A stretch of DNA of 64,000 nucleotides, taken from contig NZ_CP102930.1 in assembly GCF_025558485.1 (NCBI RefSeq), positions 124,001 to 188,000 of the forward strand, in the 5' to 3' direction. The notes under the pieces are model-generated. The model made no database searches and was not told the DNA's origin. It worked only from the letters and a program-made list of their open reading frames with translations. This document shows positions 1-8,793 of the stretch, piece by piece; the first letter of the stretch is position 1, and each line of letters opens with the position of its first letter. The stretch is from Bdellovibrio bacteriovorus. Lineage in GTDB: Bacteria > Bdellovibrionota > Bdellovibrionia > Bdellovibrionales > Bdellovibrionaceae. A program made the translations under genes and the position numbers.

Positions 1-636
1 CACAAATCTTTGCATTCCCGTTCCAAAGTGACGGCGGATGAACATCGTGCCAATAAAAAGAAAAACCTCAAACCCCAGCTATTCTTGGCAATTATGCTCA
101 GCTTCGCGGTGGCAGCAGAGATTATGATTTCCTCCCGCCTGGCGCTTTACATGCAGCGCACTTGGAATTTTTCGATGGAGGCGTCCAGCCTTTATGTGAC
201 CTATTTCTTTGTCTGCATGATGCTGGGCCGACTGACTTTTGCGGTGATTCACTTTCACCAGTCCGCCCGCTTTCTGCTTTCGGCATCCCTTGTGGGTAGT
301 TTGGTTCTGCTGCTGGCGGGACTTTTCATTCATCCGCTTTTCCTGGCAGGAGCCGGTCTGGCCGTGGCACCGTTCTATCCACTGGCAATTTCGTGGATAT
401 CTTCTGAATTCCCGCAGGATCTGGATACCGCTGTGACCTATATGATGACGACGGATTCGCTGATGTTGATTCTGATGCACTTGGTGATCGGAAAGCTGAC
501 CGACTTTATCGGCATTCACAATGCCATTCTGGCGGGCTCCTTCTTCCTGATCGGGTCCTTTGTTATGGTGAACAGCTACACTTGGTTGTTTAAAAAGCAA
601 CCAGCCCTGGTGTCCGCCCCTGGTCAGGCCCATTAA
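1..636 (+). CDS. MFS transporter, C-terminal part (5' end outside window)
   Basis: This is the carboxyl half of a major facilitator superfamily permease in the inner membrane. About six hydrophobic helices can be seen, with a loop containing GRLTFAVIHF after the second one and a conserved-looking APFYPLAISWISSEF segment. The frame stays open to base 1 and a full MFS protein has about 12 helices and 400 residues, so the true start lies upstream. A TTG at base 10 is only the first possible start inside the window. The substrate cannot be told from this half. Confidence 0.8.
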   Translation, partial: HKSLHSRSKVTADEHRANKKKNLKPQLFLAIMLSFAVAAEIMISSRLALYMQRTWNFSMEASSLYVTYFFVCMMLGRLTFAVIHFHQSARFLLSASLVGSLVLLLAGLFIHPLFLAGAGLAVAPFYPLAISWISSEFPQDLDTAVTYMMTTDSLMLILMHLVIGKLTDFIGIHNAILAGSFFLIGSFVMVNSYTWLFKKQPALVSAPGQAH

Positions 637-696
637 TATTTACAATTTCCATAATTTCAGAGGAATATTTCTTCTGACTTCTTTAAAAATAAGCCC

Positions 697-1488
697 ATGC
701 GCACAGGGCTTATTTCTATTCTTTTCTTTGTCTTTCATTTTGCCAATGCCACCATCGTGGATTTGCCACCCGAAGGTCACCTGCCGTCATTAATGCTGAA
801 TCAAAATGACGAGGAACTATATGCTCGCGGAATCATCCCCAACGCCGGTCCAAGTTCTTTATGTGGTCCCGCCAGCGCCATCAATTGGTTGCAACTGGAA
901 TACGGTCCCTTCAGTAAGGATCGGCAGATTCAACTTCTACAACTGGCCGCCCAGCTCAGCTTGCAGCAAGGGGTTGATGTTCACAATGGCCTGATTGAAC
1001 CGCAACTGATTCAGTACATGCGCAATCTGGATACGCTTCTTGTAAAAGAACACACCTATCAGGGCAAAGGGCGTTACTTTTCAGATAACGAGCTAACGAC
1101 TGAGGACCTGTTTTCCTCGAAACGGCAGATTCTGTTGCTGCGCTATGATTCGCGCCCAACAGCGCCACCGTCCATGGGACGCCGGGACCGCGGCCCTCGT
1201 GGTGGTCAAGATCCCATGATTCCCATCGTGAATGAAAACGAGATTCGTGGATTTCATTTCGTGCTGAAAGTGGCCGCCCTGCCTGAAACTCGGGAGATCG
1301 TGTTTCTTGATCCGGAAAACCCCGCACGCTATTCCCGTGCGAAGCTGGAAATTCGCAACAACCCCCGCAACCAAAAACCGGAACTGCGTTTACTGCCGTC
1401 TTCACGACAGGATCTGGCAAGCTTCAGCGGAAGTGGTCTGATGCTCTGGACAGCGCTTTCGTCTATCGAGAAACATAAAGGTGAATGA
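697..1488 (+). CDS. secreted C39-like cysteine peptidase-like protein
   Basis: A 263-residue exported protein. Residues 1-18 form a signal peptide ending in FANA. A motif around Cys56 (GPSSLCGPAS) resembles the active-site cysteine region of C39-like papain-fold peptidases. A later His187 (GFHFVLKV) and Asp205 (FLDPENP) are placed as a Cys-His-Asp triad would be. A basic proline/glycine-rich loop lies at about 153-172. Family assignment by motif is an inference; an inactive C39-like domain is also possible. It stands alone, convergent with the slyD-like gene 20 bp away. Confidence 0.6.
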   Translation: MRTGLISILFFVFHFANATIVDLPPEGHLPSLMLNQNDEELYARGIIPNAGPSSLCGPASAINWLQLEYGPFSKDRQIQLLQLAAQLSLQQGVDVHNGLIEPQLIQYMRNLDTLLVKEHTYQGKGRYFSDNELTTEDLFSSKRQILLLRYDSRPTAPPSMGRRDRGPRGGQDPMIPIVNENEIRGFHFVLKVAALPETREIVFLDPENPARYSRAKLEIRNNPRNQKPELRLLPSSRQDLASFSGSGLMLWTALSSIEKHKGE

Positions 1489-1508
1489 CTGGCATGCGAT
1501 GCTCACGC

Positions 1509-1994
1509 CTAATGACGGAGAATGCCGTCATCGCTCTCTTCCGGCAGGGAGTCCTGAATTTCTTCCGGTGTAGCTTCTCGAACATCCAGGGCCTCGATTT
1601 CAAAAATCAGATCCTGTCCAGCCAAAGGATGATTTCCATCCAGGGTAATCCGGTCTTGCGACAGATCCGTCACACGAAACTTTTCAACGTTTTTTCCTTC
1701 GCGGGCAAACAGAACACTTTCACCCACTTTCAACTTGGAACTGCCGACCAGGGATTCCCGCGCCAGCTCAAGCACTTTGGTGGTGTCGTAAAATCCATAG
1801 GCTTCCTCGGCACTAAGTTCAATCTGACGTTTTTCACCCTTGCGAATGTCCTTTAGTCCCACCGACAGGCCCGGTAAAGAATGATCCGTCCCTTCCGGTA
1901 ATGAAGTCAGAACATCACGGTTGTACGTGGAGCTGATAATCTGCCCCAGTTTGTTTTTAAGAACACAGTGAAACGATACAATCTGAACGTTCAT
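1509..1994 (-). CDS. slyD: FKBP-type peptidyl-prolyl isomerase, SlyD-like
   Basis: A 161-residue cytoplasmic prolyl isomerase and chaperone of the SlyD branch. The N-terminal FKBP strand is followed by LPGLSVGLKDIRKGEKRQIELSAEEAYG (in two parts: a GL..GL.D...GEKR core, then the EEAYG motif) that leads into the insert-in-flap domain, and the chain then returns to the FKBP fold with NHPLAGQDLIFEI. These are diagnostic SlyD features. The metal-binding His/Cys-rich tail of the E. coli protein is missing; the tail here is short and acidic. No signal peptide is present. A perfect 7-bp inverted repeat lies at 1512-1531 at the 3' end. Confidence 0.85.
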   Translation of the reverse strand: MNVQIVSFHCVLKNKLGQIISSTYNRDVLTSLPEGTDHSLPGLSVGLKDIRKGEKRQIELSAEEAYGFYDTTKVLELARESLVGSSKLKVGESVLFAREGKNVEKFRVTDLSQDRITLDGNHPLAGQDLIFEIEALDVREATPEEIQDSLPEESDDGILRH

Positions 1995-2197
1995 AGCATG
2001 TCCTTTTGTTGGCGAAACATTGTTTGTTCAAAAACCCGGATGCATTTGTGGTTCAGTATCTAAAGAAAACAGCGAACGAGTATCAATTTGAGTCACGTGG
2101 ATCACATGGGCGACCTGGCAAGAACTGCGGTCCCGACGTTTAGTATAACACTCTAAACCTATCCTGCCAGTCCTAATACCAAAAAAAATCCCGAAGA

Positions 2198-2575
2198 TTA
2201 CTTAAATCTATCGTATTTGAGCTCAACCGCAGGTCCCAGCCACAGGGCCGCCTGGGTATGGTCATAAAGATCGTCCCCTGTCAGCTCATGCACCAGGACC
2301 GAAAGATCGCCGCGTTCATGCATAAGCCACAAAACCACTTCGGTAAAATGTTCTTTGGGGAAATTGATTTCAAACATAGGAACCGGGTGAGGTCCGATTG
2401 CTTCAGGGATCATCTCACCCACAAAAACTTTTTTACCTTCGAACATACGAATGGCTTCGTCACGCAAACGGGACGCCTTATCACGATGAACTTCATCGAA
2501 GTAAATATGCGCATCGAACTGACGAGGAAAGCCCGGAGGCAAAAGCTGACTATTTACTTTGTAAGATCGCTCCAT
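2198..2575 (-). CDS. DOPA 4,5-dioxygenase family protein
   Basis: A 125-residue protein of the small DOPA 4,5-dioxygenase-like family, which in fungi and plants opens catechol rings; the bacterial role is unknown. Visible family features are the FDAHIYF start of the fold, the IGPHPVPMFEINF motif with its histidine, and LSVLVHELTGDDLYDHTQAALWLG with two more histidines. An upstream start would add 46 residues of unlikely sequence inside the kinase gene. The ATG at 2575 has a GGGGAGG ribosome binding site and is preferred. It follows the heptose kinase gene by 35 bp on the same strand. Confidence 0.8.
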   Translation of the reverse strand: MERSYKVNSQLLPPGFPRQFDAHIYFDEVHRDKASRLRDEAIRMFEGKKVFVGEMIPEAIGPHPVPMFEINFPKEHFTEVVLWLMHERGDLSVLVHELTGDDLYDHTQAALWLGPAVELKYDRFK

Positions 2576-2610
2576 AGCCTCCCCTTTCGCGCTTCCCAAA
2601 GATACCTCGC

Positions 2611-3639
2611 CTAGTGCGCAGTTTGGATATATTCTTTCAGTTCCGGGATTTCGCAAGGAACACAGCCGACTTTGCCAACAACCACGCCTGCAGCATAGTT
2701 TGCCAACATGCAAGAGTGAACCAGCGACAAGCCTGACATCAGCCCCAAAGCCAGGGCCGCAATAACGGTGTCTCCTGCACCCGTCACGTCGAAAACTTTG
2801 CGCGCATAGGTTGGAACCTCTGTGATCTCGTCACCAGACACAATGGTCATGCCATCTTTTCCGCGCGTCAGAACAACGTCCTTGGCACCGGTGATCTTTT
2901 GCAGCTCACGCGCCACTTCGATCACCTTGTTGGGATTGTCACGCAGGTCATTGAAGTCCTTGCCAGTCAAAACCACGGCTTCGTCATAGTTGGGTTTGAT
3001 CAAGTCCACGCCCTGATAGAAGGAACCGTGATTATTGCGATGGGGATCGACCATCAGTTTCTTGCCGTGCTTTTTGCAAATCGCAGAAACTTTTTCCACC
3101 ACGTTGCGAGAGATCACGCCCTTGGCATAATCTTCAATCACCACGCAGTCGGCTTTGGCCACATTCTTTTCCACAGCTTCGATCAAACGCGCTTCCGCTT
3201 CGGCAGAAAGATATTTTTTTAATTCATAGTCCACGCGCACCAAGTGGTGGTGCTTAGCCATCACGCGGGTTTTACGCGTGGTCGGACGGGCCTTGTCCAC
3301 GATCATGTATTCCCAGCTCACGCCATTTTTTTCAAACAAATCGCGCAGCAGGTTGGCCCCGGTGTCATCACCGACCACAGAGATCAACATCGCTTCCCCA
3401 CCCAGGCTGGCCACGTTTTGCGCCACGTTCGCCGCCAGGCCCAAACGCATGTCTTCTTCTTCGACTTCCAGAACAGGAACCGGAGCTTCCGGGCTGATAC
3501 GACGGACCTGCCCCATCACGTATTCATCCAGACCGACGTCGCCAATAATAAGGATCTTCTTACCCTTCAAAAAAGGGATTTGATTTAAGAGAAGTTCTTT
3601 TTCCTGAGGGCCTACGGTGGCCTTTACGGGTGTTGTCAT
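2611..3639 (-). CDS. rfaE1: D-glycero-beta-D-manno-heptose-7-phosphate kinase
   Basis: A 342-residue PfkB/ribokinase-fold kinase that phosphorylates heptose 7-phosphate at C1 on the route to ADP-heptose for the LPS inner core. Seen: the N-terminal IIGDVGLDEYVMG motif, RISPEAPVPV substrate region typical of the HldE kinase domain, and the C-terminal PfkB signature VTGAGDTVIAALALG with the catalytic aspartate. Its length fits the kinase domain alone, without the nucleotidyltransferase fused in E. coli HldE. A GGAG site precedes the ATG. The ADP-heptose transferase at 31.8 kb is a likely downstream user of the product. Confidence 0.9.
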   Translation of the reverse strand: MTTPVKATVGPQEKELLLNQIPFLKGKKILIIGDVGLDEYVMGQVRRISPEAPVPVLEVEEEDMRLGLAANVAQNVASLGGEAMLISVVGDDTGANLLRDLFEKNGVSWEYMIVDKARPTTRKTRVMAKHHHLVRVDYELKKYLSAEAEARLIEAVEKNVAKADCVVIEDYAKGVISRNVVEKVSAICKKHGKKLMVDPHRNNHGSFYQGVDLIKPNYDEAVVLTGKDFNDLRDNPNKVIEVARELQKITGAKDVVLTRGKDGMTIVSGDEITEVPTYARKVFDVTGAGDTVIAALALGLMSGLSLVHSCMLANYAAGVVVGKVGCVPCEIPELKEYIQTAH

Positions 3640-3755
3640 TTTTTCATTCTCCGGAAAGCTGATATGGCTCTTTTGTAGCCCATGGGGACGAGACTGTCAC
3701 CCCTAAAACCCCGGACTTGGCGGCAAGCCCACCCTCATGATAGAACCCTCAGCCT

Positions 3756-4673
3756 ATGTTTAAACCCAAAGGCAAGTTTCAAGGCAAATCCCCCGCGCAC
3801 AAAGGCGCCCCGGCCCGCAATCAAGGGACCGAACGCCCTTCGGAAAAGAGCCTGCCTTACGGGTTGATCTATAAACAAAACTATATCTCTGCCCGCGAAA
3901 AAACCGAGATCATGGAATACCTAAGAACCCTGTATCCGATCTGGGAAATGCGTTATTCCAAAAACAACCCGCCTCCGGAAAATCAGAAGCAACGACCGTT
4001 GCTGCGCCCGGTGTACTGGCTGGGGAACTGGCAGTTTGCGTGTCTGAACTACTATCATCCGCCCAAGGGCATCTACAACCGCTGTGTAACGGCCGAAGGA
4101 TATCCACCGATTTTGGAATATCTGATCCAAAAGATCGAAGCCCTGATCCACGACACCTATGCCCCACGTGACATTCCCCGGGGCTGGCACTTGAACACGT
4201 GTCTGATCAATTACTATGGAGATCAAATAGCGGAAGACGGGAAAAAGAACGACTGCGCCCGTGTGGGTGAGCACAAAGACTTTGAACCCGGCCCTGTGGC
4301 ATCGATTTCATTCGGTGAACGTGCGTTTTTTCAATTTGTTTCAAGTCAGGGCACAGAGTCGAAATCCAACGTGGTCTTTCAACAGTGGCTGGAAGACAGC
4401 TCTTTGCAAATTTTCGGTGGGGATAAATTCAAGAAACATCTGTTCCATCGCGTGCAGCGTGTGGATCGCAAAGAGGATCATATTTTTCCTCTGAACGATA
4501 TCGACAACTTTGAAACCCGTCGGATCAACTTCACCTTCCGCTATGTTCCGGATGAACATGTCACGCCCTTTTACCGACTGCCCGCCGAAGCCCGGGAAGA
4601 CGTCAGCGGATACATGGAAAAGCTGGCGGAGCATTCAGATTTTTTTAAAGAGCAACTGGCCAGACAGCCTTAA
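3756..4673 (+). CDS. alkB: AlkB-like 2-oxoglutarate/Fe(II) dioxygenase
   Basis: A 305-residue protein of the AlkB family, which removes alkyl groups from nucleic acid bases using iron and 2-oxoglutarate. The core shows INYY (about 151-154), an HxD iron motif at His173 and Asp175 (GEHKDFEPGPVASISFG), a later histidine near 228-231, and the 2-oxoglutarate arginine motif RRINFTFR at about 255-262. A basic, proline-rich N-terminal stretch of about 35 residues precedes the fold and could bind nucleic acid. The ribosome binding site is weak. The 3' end overlaps the convergent hydrolase gene by 29 bp. The exact substrate class is uncertain. Confidence 0.8.
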   Translation: MFKPKGKFQGKSPAHKGAPARNQGTERPSEKSLPYGLIYKQNYISAREKTEIMEYLRTLYPIWEMRYSKNNPPPENQKQRPLLRPVYWLGNWQFACLNYYHPPKGIYNRCVTAEGYPPILEYLIQKIEALIHDTYAPRDIPRGWHLNTCLINYYGDQIAEDGKKNDCARVGEHKDFEPGPVASISFGERAFFQFVSSQGTESKSNVVFQQWLEDSSLQIFGGDKFKKHLFHRVQRVDRKEDHIFPLNDIDNFETRRINFTFRYVPDEHVTPFYRLPAEAREDVSGYMEKLAEHSDFFKEQLARQP

Positions 4674-6372
4674 GAATGGCTTTCCCCTGACTTTGATCAA
4701 TGGAGATTTTTAGATTCTGGTTTAACCAGCGCACGATCATTTCCTGCTCTGACCCGGTCATGTCCTGATTCAAAAAGCGGAAATCAAATTGCGACAGCGG
4801 CAGGCTCAGGTTCATGGATTTTTCCTTGCCCCTGGCATTTTCCACCTCCAGGGCAATGGTCACGAAACCGGCTTTCTTGCCCGGCTCTTCCACCTCAAAG
4901 CGCACGCTTGAACCTTGATCAAAGAAACCCTTCCATTCTTCGTCTGACAGATCCACATCCAGATGCCGCTCAGTCATTTTAAAGTCCGGCGAATGGGACA
5001 AAACATACGACTGGAACAATGACGTGATCGCCGACCAGTCATAAGGCACCGGCAACGTGCAATGAACCCCCTGAGGCAGTTCCACCACGCGGATGTTTTT
5101 GCTGTCCACTTTCAGTTCTTTATTCTGCAACTGCTGGGCATTTAAATCATACGGCACGGCAGGGTCCTGTTCTGTCGCATAGATCAAAACCGGCTCTTTC
5201 ACCTGTTTGTAGTGGCGCCAGAAATCATTCAACTCCCAGAAGTGGGTGTTGTCCTCAACCCCCGGCGGCAGCTTGACCGAGTTCACATAAGAAAGACCAC
5301 CATGATAAGTTCGCGCGATCTCAGAGATGGCTTTGCTTAAGTAAGAGAAACTTTCAAAGCTTTCCAGTGCCGGAATCTTGCGATCCAACCCTTGCAAACG
5401 CTGACGACTCCACAAATCGACAAAAGCGGATTTAACCCCACTGTGGGTCAGACTTTCCATCGTCGCGCGCAGATTCACCACCGGGCACAACGCCATGAAG
5501 GAATTAATCAGTGGCCCCCGCTTTGGGGAATTATATTTATTCAGTAGCGACGAATACAAAACCCCGTGCCCGCCCAGACTGATCCCAAAAAGATGAATGC
5601 TGTCCACCAACTGAGACAAAGGCTCCACCGGGTCTGTCAATAAACGCGCCACCTGAATGTTTTGAATGCCCTCGTCATAGCCCCCGAAAGAAAAGCGACT
5701 GTTGTTAGCCACAAAATCCGGGCTCGACATATTTTCAAGCATCAGGACATTAAACGGTGACTGTTCAAAGAACATCATCAACCATGCGCGCTCGGGTTTG
5801 AAGTCCTCGACGTTGGAAAAAATCCCCAGACGCACAATCACCAGAGGACGGCGCTTCATGTCGCCTTTAAGGCCCAACAGACCTTTTAGCTTCACATTCC
5901 CCGGCAGATTGACAACCACCCGGCGCAAAAACGGATGACCCTGTGGATTGTATTTCATCGTCATCATACGTCGGACATTCACAAACCAGCCATCATCGCC
6001 GGTTTCCAGCTCTGCACGGCAATCCTGGAAGTATTTCTGAACCAGTGCTCCCTGCAACTGAACGGATTTTTGGACGCGAGGGTCCTGCAGGCGGGCGGCC
6101 CATACTTCCGGAGCACAGGCCGTGGACATCAATTTGGGCTCTCCCGTGGGAATCCAGCTGATGATGTTGGTCATTATAAAGTTCAGCGGCTCCGGATAAC
6201 GCCCCGGGCTGTCTGCCAGAAGAGGTGAGTTGTCTCCCGGAAAACTGATGCGAGAGCTTTGAAACTGTTCAAGAAAAGCTCGTTGCGGGTTGGCGGCGAG
6301 GACGTTGGAGCTGACGACTATAAGGCTGAAAAAACATAACCACGACCGAAGCATAGGCCTCATTGTGGCCAA
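4645..6372 (-). CDS. secreted alpha/beta hydrolase
   Basis: A 575-residue protein with a signal peptide (hydrophobic stretch ending at about VLAA, residue 27). The middle carries the nucleophile elbow FGISLGGHG with Ser265. Later ATEQDPAVP (about residue 405) and QGVHCTLP (about 438) are placed as the acid and histidine of a serine hydrolase triad. The last 130 residues look like a separate domain. It probably acts in the periplasm or outside the cell as an esterase, lipase or peptidase; the substrate is unknown. A second ATG three codons in is an equal start candidate. Confidence 0.7.
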   Translation of the reverse strand: MATMRPMLRSWLCFFSLIVVSSNVLAANPQRAFLEQFQSSRISFPGDNSPLLADSPGRYPEPLNFIMTNIISWIPTGEPKLMSTACAPEVWAARLQDPRVQKSVQLQGALVQKYFQDCRAELETGDDGWFVNVRRMMTMKYNPQGHPFLRRVVVNLPGNVKLKGLLGLKGDMKRRPLVIVRLGIFSNVEDFKPERAWLMMFFEQSPFNVLMLENMSSPDFVANNSRFSFGGYDEGIQNIQVARLLTDPVEPLSQLVDSIHLFGISLGGHGVLYSSLLNKYNSPKRGPLINSFMALCPVVNLRATMESLTHSGVKSAFVDLWSRQRLQGLDRKIPALESFESFSYLSKAISEIARTYHGGLSYVNSVKLPPGVEDNTHFWELNDFWRHYKQVKEPVLIYATEQDPAVPYDLNAQQLQNKELKVDSKNIRVVELPQGVHCTLPVPYDWSAITSLFQSYVLSHSPDFKMTERHLDVDLSDEEWKGFFDQGSSVRFEVEEPGKKAGFVTIALEVENARGKEKSMNLSLPLSQFDFRFLNQDMTGSEQEMIVRWLNQNLKISIDQSQGKAILKAVWPVAL

Positions 6373-6462
6373 AAAGAATCATCGAGTCATCACCTTTTTC
6401 CGGAGTGACTTTGAGTATTTACTTCACTAAAATTTTTCGGTGTATTTAAGGAGACACATATC

Positions 6463-7737
6463 ATGGAACACAAGATAGAGCCTCTCTATGACGGGCCTCT
6501 TTTCAGAAACGCCATTCAAACTCTCGATGAAGCTGCCAAAATTATCAACTGCGATCCCAACATTCTTGAGCGTCTGAAAAGACCTCGTCGTTGCATCACT
6601 GTTTCCGTCCCTGTGCGCATGGACGATCACAGCGTGAAAGTATTCACAGGATATCGCGTGCAGTATTCTCCAACCTTGGGCCCTTACAAAGGGGGCATCC
6701 GTTATCACCAAAACGTGGATCTTTCTGAAGTTGTCGGCCTTGCAGCTTTGATGACTTTCAAAAACTCTGTGTTGGGTCTGCCGTTGGGCGGAGCCAAAGG
6801 TGGTATCACTGTTGATCCAACCAAACTTTCCCGCACTGAAAAACAAAGCCTGACTCGTCGTTATGCTTCCGAGATCGGACCTTTTGTTGGACCAACTAAA
6901 GACATCCCGGCTCCGGACGTGGGTACAGATCCACAGACGATGGCTTGGTTCATGGACACTTATTCCCAGGAAAACGGTGGCTTTGCACAGCCAGGCGTTG
7001 TGACTGGAAAACCTGTTGAAGTCGGCGGTTCTTTGGGCCGTAACCATGCAACAGGTTTGGGTGTGGTTTATGTTGCGGAAAAAGCTTTCGAAGTTTGCAA
7101 CATGAGCATGAAGGGCGCAGCCATCGCGATCCAGGGCTTCGGCAACGTGGGTTCATTCGCGGCGAAGTTTGCTTTTGAACGTGGTGCGCGTATCGTTGCA
7201 GTCAGCGACGTTTCCGGTGGTATCTTCAACGGCGACGGTCTGGATATCAACGATGTGATGGAATACGTGAAAGCTCACAAATTCCTGAAGGGCTATCCAA
7301 AAGCTCAGCCAATCAGCAACGAAGAACTGCTTGAAGTAAAATGTGATGCTTTGTTCCCGTGCGCTTTGGAAAACCAAATCGACACTCACAACGCAGAAAA
7401 AGTTCAGGCAAAAATCATCGTGGAAGGCGCGAACGGTCCTATCACAAACGCAGCGACCAAGATCCTTCATAAACGCGGTGTTTTCATTGCTCCGGATGTT
7501 ATCGCCAACGGCGGCGGCGTGATCGTTTCTTACTTTGAATGGGTGCAGGACACTATGTCCTTCTTCTGGGACGAAGAAGAAATCAATGGCCGCTTGAAAG
7601 GCATCATCACCAAAGCATTCGACAAAGGTTATTCTTTGGCGAAAGAAAAGAACGTGGACATGAGATCTGCTGCGATGGCAGTTTCTGTTCAACGTCTTGA
7701 GCGTGCGATGCTTCTAAGAGGCTTGTACCCAAGATAA
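6463..7737 (+). CDS. gdhA: glutamate dehydrogenase (Glu/Leu/Phe/Val family)
   Basis: A 424-residue dehydrogenase linking glutamate to 2-oxoglutarate and ammonia. Seen: substrate segment GPYKGGIRYH, the catalytic lysine motif LPLGGAKGGI, DIPAPDVGTD, the Rossmann glycines IQGFGNVGS, and the late PDVIANGGGVIVSYFEWVQ motif. The length matches the compact hexameric catabolic enzymes (RocG/GudB type). A good AAGGAGA site precedes the ATG. It heads an apparent operon; its stop codon overlaps an ATG (TAATG) that would be the natural start of pyrD but for the duplication there. Amino acid use as fuel suits a predator, which is inference. Confidence 0.92.
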   Translation: MEHKIEPLYDGPLFRNAIQTLDEAAKIINCDPNILERLKRPRRCITVSVPVRMDDHSVKVFTGYRVQYSPTLGPYKGGIRYHQNVDLSEVVGLAALMTFKNSVLGLPLGGAKGGITVDPTKLSRTEKQSLTRRYASEIGPFVGPTKDIPAPDVGTDPQTMAWFMDTYSQENGGFAQPGVVTGKPVEVGGSLGRNHATGLGVVYVAEKAFEVCNMSMKGAAIAIQGFGNVGSFAAKFAFERGARIVAVSDVSGGIFNGDGLDINDVMEYVKAHKFLKGYPKAQPISNEELLEVKCDALFPCALENQIDTHNAEKVQAKIIVEGANGPITNAATKILHKRGVFIAPDVIANGGGVIVSYFEWVQDTMSFFWDEEEINGRLKGIITKAFDKGYSLAKEKNVDMRSAAMAVSVQRLERAMLLRGLYPR

Positions 7738-7752
7738 TGCGCGGGACGCAGG

Positions 7753-7826
7753 ATTTGAAACTGGACTTTATCAAAAAGCCTTGGTTACTATTTGAAACTG
7801 GACTTTATCAAAAAGCCTTGGTTACT
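7753..7826 (+). repeat. 37-bp perfect tandem duplication at the pyrD start
   Basis: Two identical 37-bp units lie head to tail at 7753-7789 and 7790-7826. Since 37 is not a multiple of three, the unit shifts the reading frame that begins at the ATG at 7737, so this frame ends at 7931 after 64 codons. Removing one unit would join that ATG to the complete pyrD frame. Confidence 0.95.
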
Positions 7827-8793
7827 TTTACCACCCCAGTGGGCTCACGATCTGAGCTCACTGGGTCTTCCTTTCTACTCTTTGCTTCACGGACGAAAAA
7901 CTCCGCAATGGAACAGCTTTACCTGGCGTGATCTTCATTTCGCCAATCCCCTGGGTATTGCCGGTGGTGTCGATAAGAATGCAGAACATCTGAAAGAGTG
8001 GTGGGCTTTGGGATGCGGCTTCGTTGAAGTCGGCACAGTCACTCCCCGCGCTCAAACCCCAAATCCTGGAAAAATCATGGACCGCGACCTGAATCTTCAG
8101 GCTATGTGGAACAAGATGGGTTTCCCAAGCCACGGGGCAGACGAGGTGTTTTACAATCTGGCGTACTATGCACCGAACTACCGAACCCCGATCTTTGTTA
8201 ATATCGGAAAAAACCGCCACACCCCGAACAACAGTGCGGTGAGTGACTATCTAAAACTGGTGGATCAGTTCCGTCCATTTGCAGATGCCTTTGTTGTGAA
8301 TATCTCCAGCCCCAATACATCGGGCCTGCGAGATCTTCAGAAAAAAGAGAATCTGCGCGCCCTGATTTCACCCATCATGGACCGTGTATCCCACTTTGAA
8401 CCCACACCGGTTTTGGTGAAACTGTCTCCGGACATGGGCGATGAGGGACTTGCTGAGGCTGTGAACAATTGCCAAGAATTGGGCGTTGATGGCTTCGTTT
8501 TGACGAACACCACGCTGTCCCGCCCCGCAGGCTGCCACTTCCCGGCAGAGGGAGGACTTTCCGGTGCTCCCTTAAAGGATCTTTCCAAGCGTGCGCTTGA
8601 AGTTGCTGTTCAAACTTTAGGCAAAAACCGCGAAGGACTGCTTTTAGTCAGCGTTGGGGGCATTATGAGCCCAGAAGATGTCTTTGAAAGATTGCAAATG
8701 GGCGCCGATCTTGTTCAAATTTATAGTGCACTTGTGTTCCATGGACCAGGTTTCTTCCATCACGTAGCAAGAAGGTATAATGACGGGCGATAG
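7792..8793 (+). CDS. pyrD: dihydroorotate dehydrogenase (quinone), class 2
   Basis: A 333-residue membrane-associated flavoenzyme of pyrimidine synthesis. The short N-terminal helix KKPWLLLPPQWAHDL fits class 2 enzymes, followed by NPLGIAGGVDKN, GFVEVGTVTPR, NKMGFPSHG, NISSPNTSGLR with the catalytic serine region, VLVKLSPD, LTNTT and VSVGGI. The first in-frame start is a TTG at 7792 with no clear ribosome binding site; an in-frame TGA sits at 7756. The likely ancestral start is the ATG at 7737 overlapping the gdhA stop, now out of frame because of the 37-bp tandem duplication. The enzyme may still be made from the TTG by coupling to upstream translation. Confidence 0.9.
   Translation: MKLDFIKKPWLLLPPQWAHDLSSLGLPFYSLLHGRKTPQWNSFTWRDLHFANPLGIAGGVDKNAEHLKEWWALGCGFVEVGTVTPRAQTPNPGKIMDRDLNLQAMWNKMGFPSHGADEVFYNLAYYAPNYRTPIFVNIGKNRHTPNNSAVSDYLKLVDQFRPFADAFVVNISSPNTSGLRDLQKKENLRALISPIMDRVSHFEPTPVLVKLSPDMGDEGLAEAVNNCQELGVDGFVLTNTTLSRPAGCHFPAEGGLSGAPLKDLSKRALEVAVQTLGKNREGLLLVSVGGIMSPEDVFERLQMGADLVQIYSALVFHGPGFFHHVARRYNDGR

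Noticed and set aside
7755-7757. TTG at 7755 in the first repeat copy as the real pyrD start
   Set aside because: It is in the frame that ends at 7931, so it cannot make PyrD in this sequence.
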